From assembly GCF_014636095.1 (NCBI RefSeq), contig NZ_BMDV01000002.1:372001-436000 (forward strand): DNA of 64,000 nt. The letters are read 5' to 3'. The stretch comes from Acinetobacter modestus. Lineage in GTDB: Bacteria > Pseudomonadota > Gammaproteobacteria > Pseudomonadales > Moraxellaceae. The notes beneath the pieces are model-generated. The model made no database searches. It was not told where the DNA came from and saw only the letters and a list, made by a program, of their open reading frames with translations. Below, piece by piece: positions 63,870-64,000 of the stretch (position 1 is its first letter; the number at the start of each line of letters is the position of its first letter). Position numbers and translations under genes: made by a program.

Positions 63870-64000
63870 CTGTTACCTGTAAGTTGGTGTCAAGATAATC
63901 AAAGAGATTGGTTAAATGATCGAGTGATGGGTACGCTACTTCCGTGGCGAGTCGAGCTGGTTTAGCACTAGATGGTTGTAAAATGCTAAACAATTGGTTA
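63853..64000 (-). CDS. C-terminal end of an upstream gene, possibly a HAD-family hydrolase (partial)
   Basis: Only 48 codons are inside the window, ending at TGA 63853-63855. The reading LQPSSAKPARLATEVAYPS then LDHLTNLFDYLD contains no diagnostic motif. In E. coli a HAD-type nucleotidase gene (yrfG) precedes hslR, and the 17-bp overlap with hslR suggests the same pairing here, but this identity is inferred from gene order alone. Confidence 0.5.
   Translation of the reverse strand, partial: NQLFSILQPSSAKPARLATEVAYPSLDHLTNLFDYLDTNLQVTDAKTA

Overview
This 64 kb window is a stretch of chromosome from a low-GC gammaproteobacterium, almost certainly Acinetobacter. The pointers are an AceI-type PACE efflux pump with a divergent AceR-like LysR regulator, an Hfq with a long glycine-rich tail, a run of DUF2147 secreted proteins, and protein sequences that read as Acinetobacter throughout. 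I see no prophage, insertion sequence, CRISPR array, integron, tRNA or rRNA. It is mostly core genome, so the unusual features are local ones.

Layout. 1-7.5 kb: start of the cytochrome bo3 oxidase operon (cyoA), a GYF/RDD membrane protein, the divergent pair ppsA/ppsR (PEP synthase and its regulator), a secreted orphan, an LLM-type flavin monooxygenase behind two identical palindromes, and a glycine-zipper protein. 7.7-11 kb: two pseudouridine synthases, an acetyltransferase, a lone RelB/DinJ-type antitoxin, and an unknown protein with an Ada-like Cys pair. 11-15 kb: tsaE-mutL-miaA-hfq, the usual RNA-modification and mismatch-repair cluster. 15-30 kb: transporter, nitroreductase, lpxH, ppiB, glnS, a GATase, a hydrolase, a Pif1/RecD-like helicase with an HTH tail, thiM, an unknown Cys-rich protein, and four tandem DUF2147 genes. 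30-44 kb: pepN, dienelactone hydrolase, RDD protein, a predicted outer-membrane barrel, MgtC, a CPA2 antiporter, BenE, LysE, transaldolase, aceR/aceI, DUF4291 and an SDR. 44-51 kb: mfd, a HIT protein, a membrane class III nucleotidyl cyclase and an unknown protein. 51-57 kb: complete iscRSUA-hscBA-fdx operon on the minus strand, with an IscR type-1 site over the promoter. 57-64 kb: an SCP2-like membrane protein, a phasin, HU, ppiD, cpoB-like, 4.5S SRP RNA, recX, recA, hslR and the end of a further gene.

The most important observation is that recA is broken. Its two halves lie in different frames, and the bases between them are too few by 73 nt. This removes 24 residues, including the start of DNA-binding loop L2, and shifts the frame. 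If the sequence is correct, this strain is RecA-negative.

Other points of interest are the twin ATATCG-N8-CGATAT palindromes before the LLM monooxygenase, a perfect 14-bp inverted repeat before cyoA, the tandem DUF2147 family, a possible 34-residue membrane microprotein after glnS, a palindrome in the aceR-aceI gap, and several unrecognised proteins. I found no clear new defence or mobile system.
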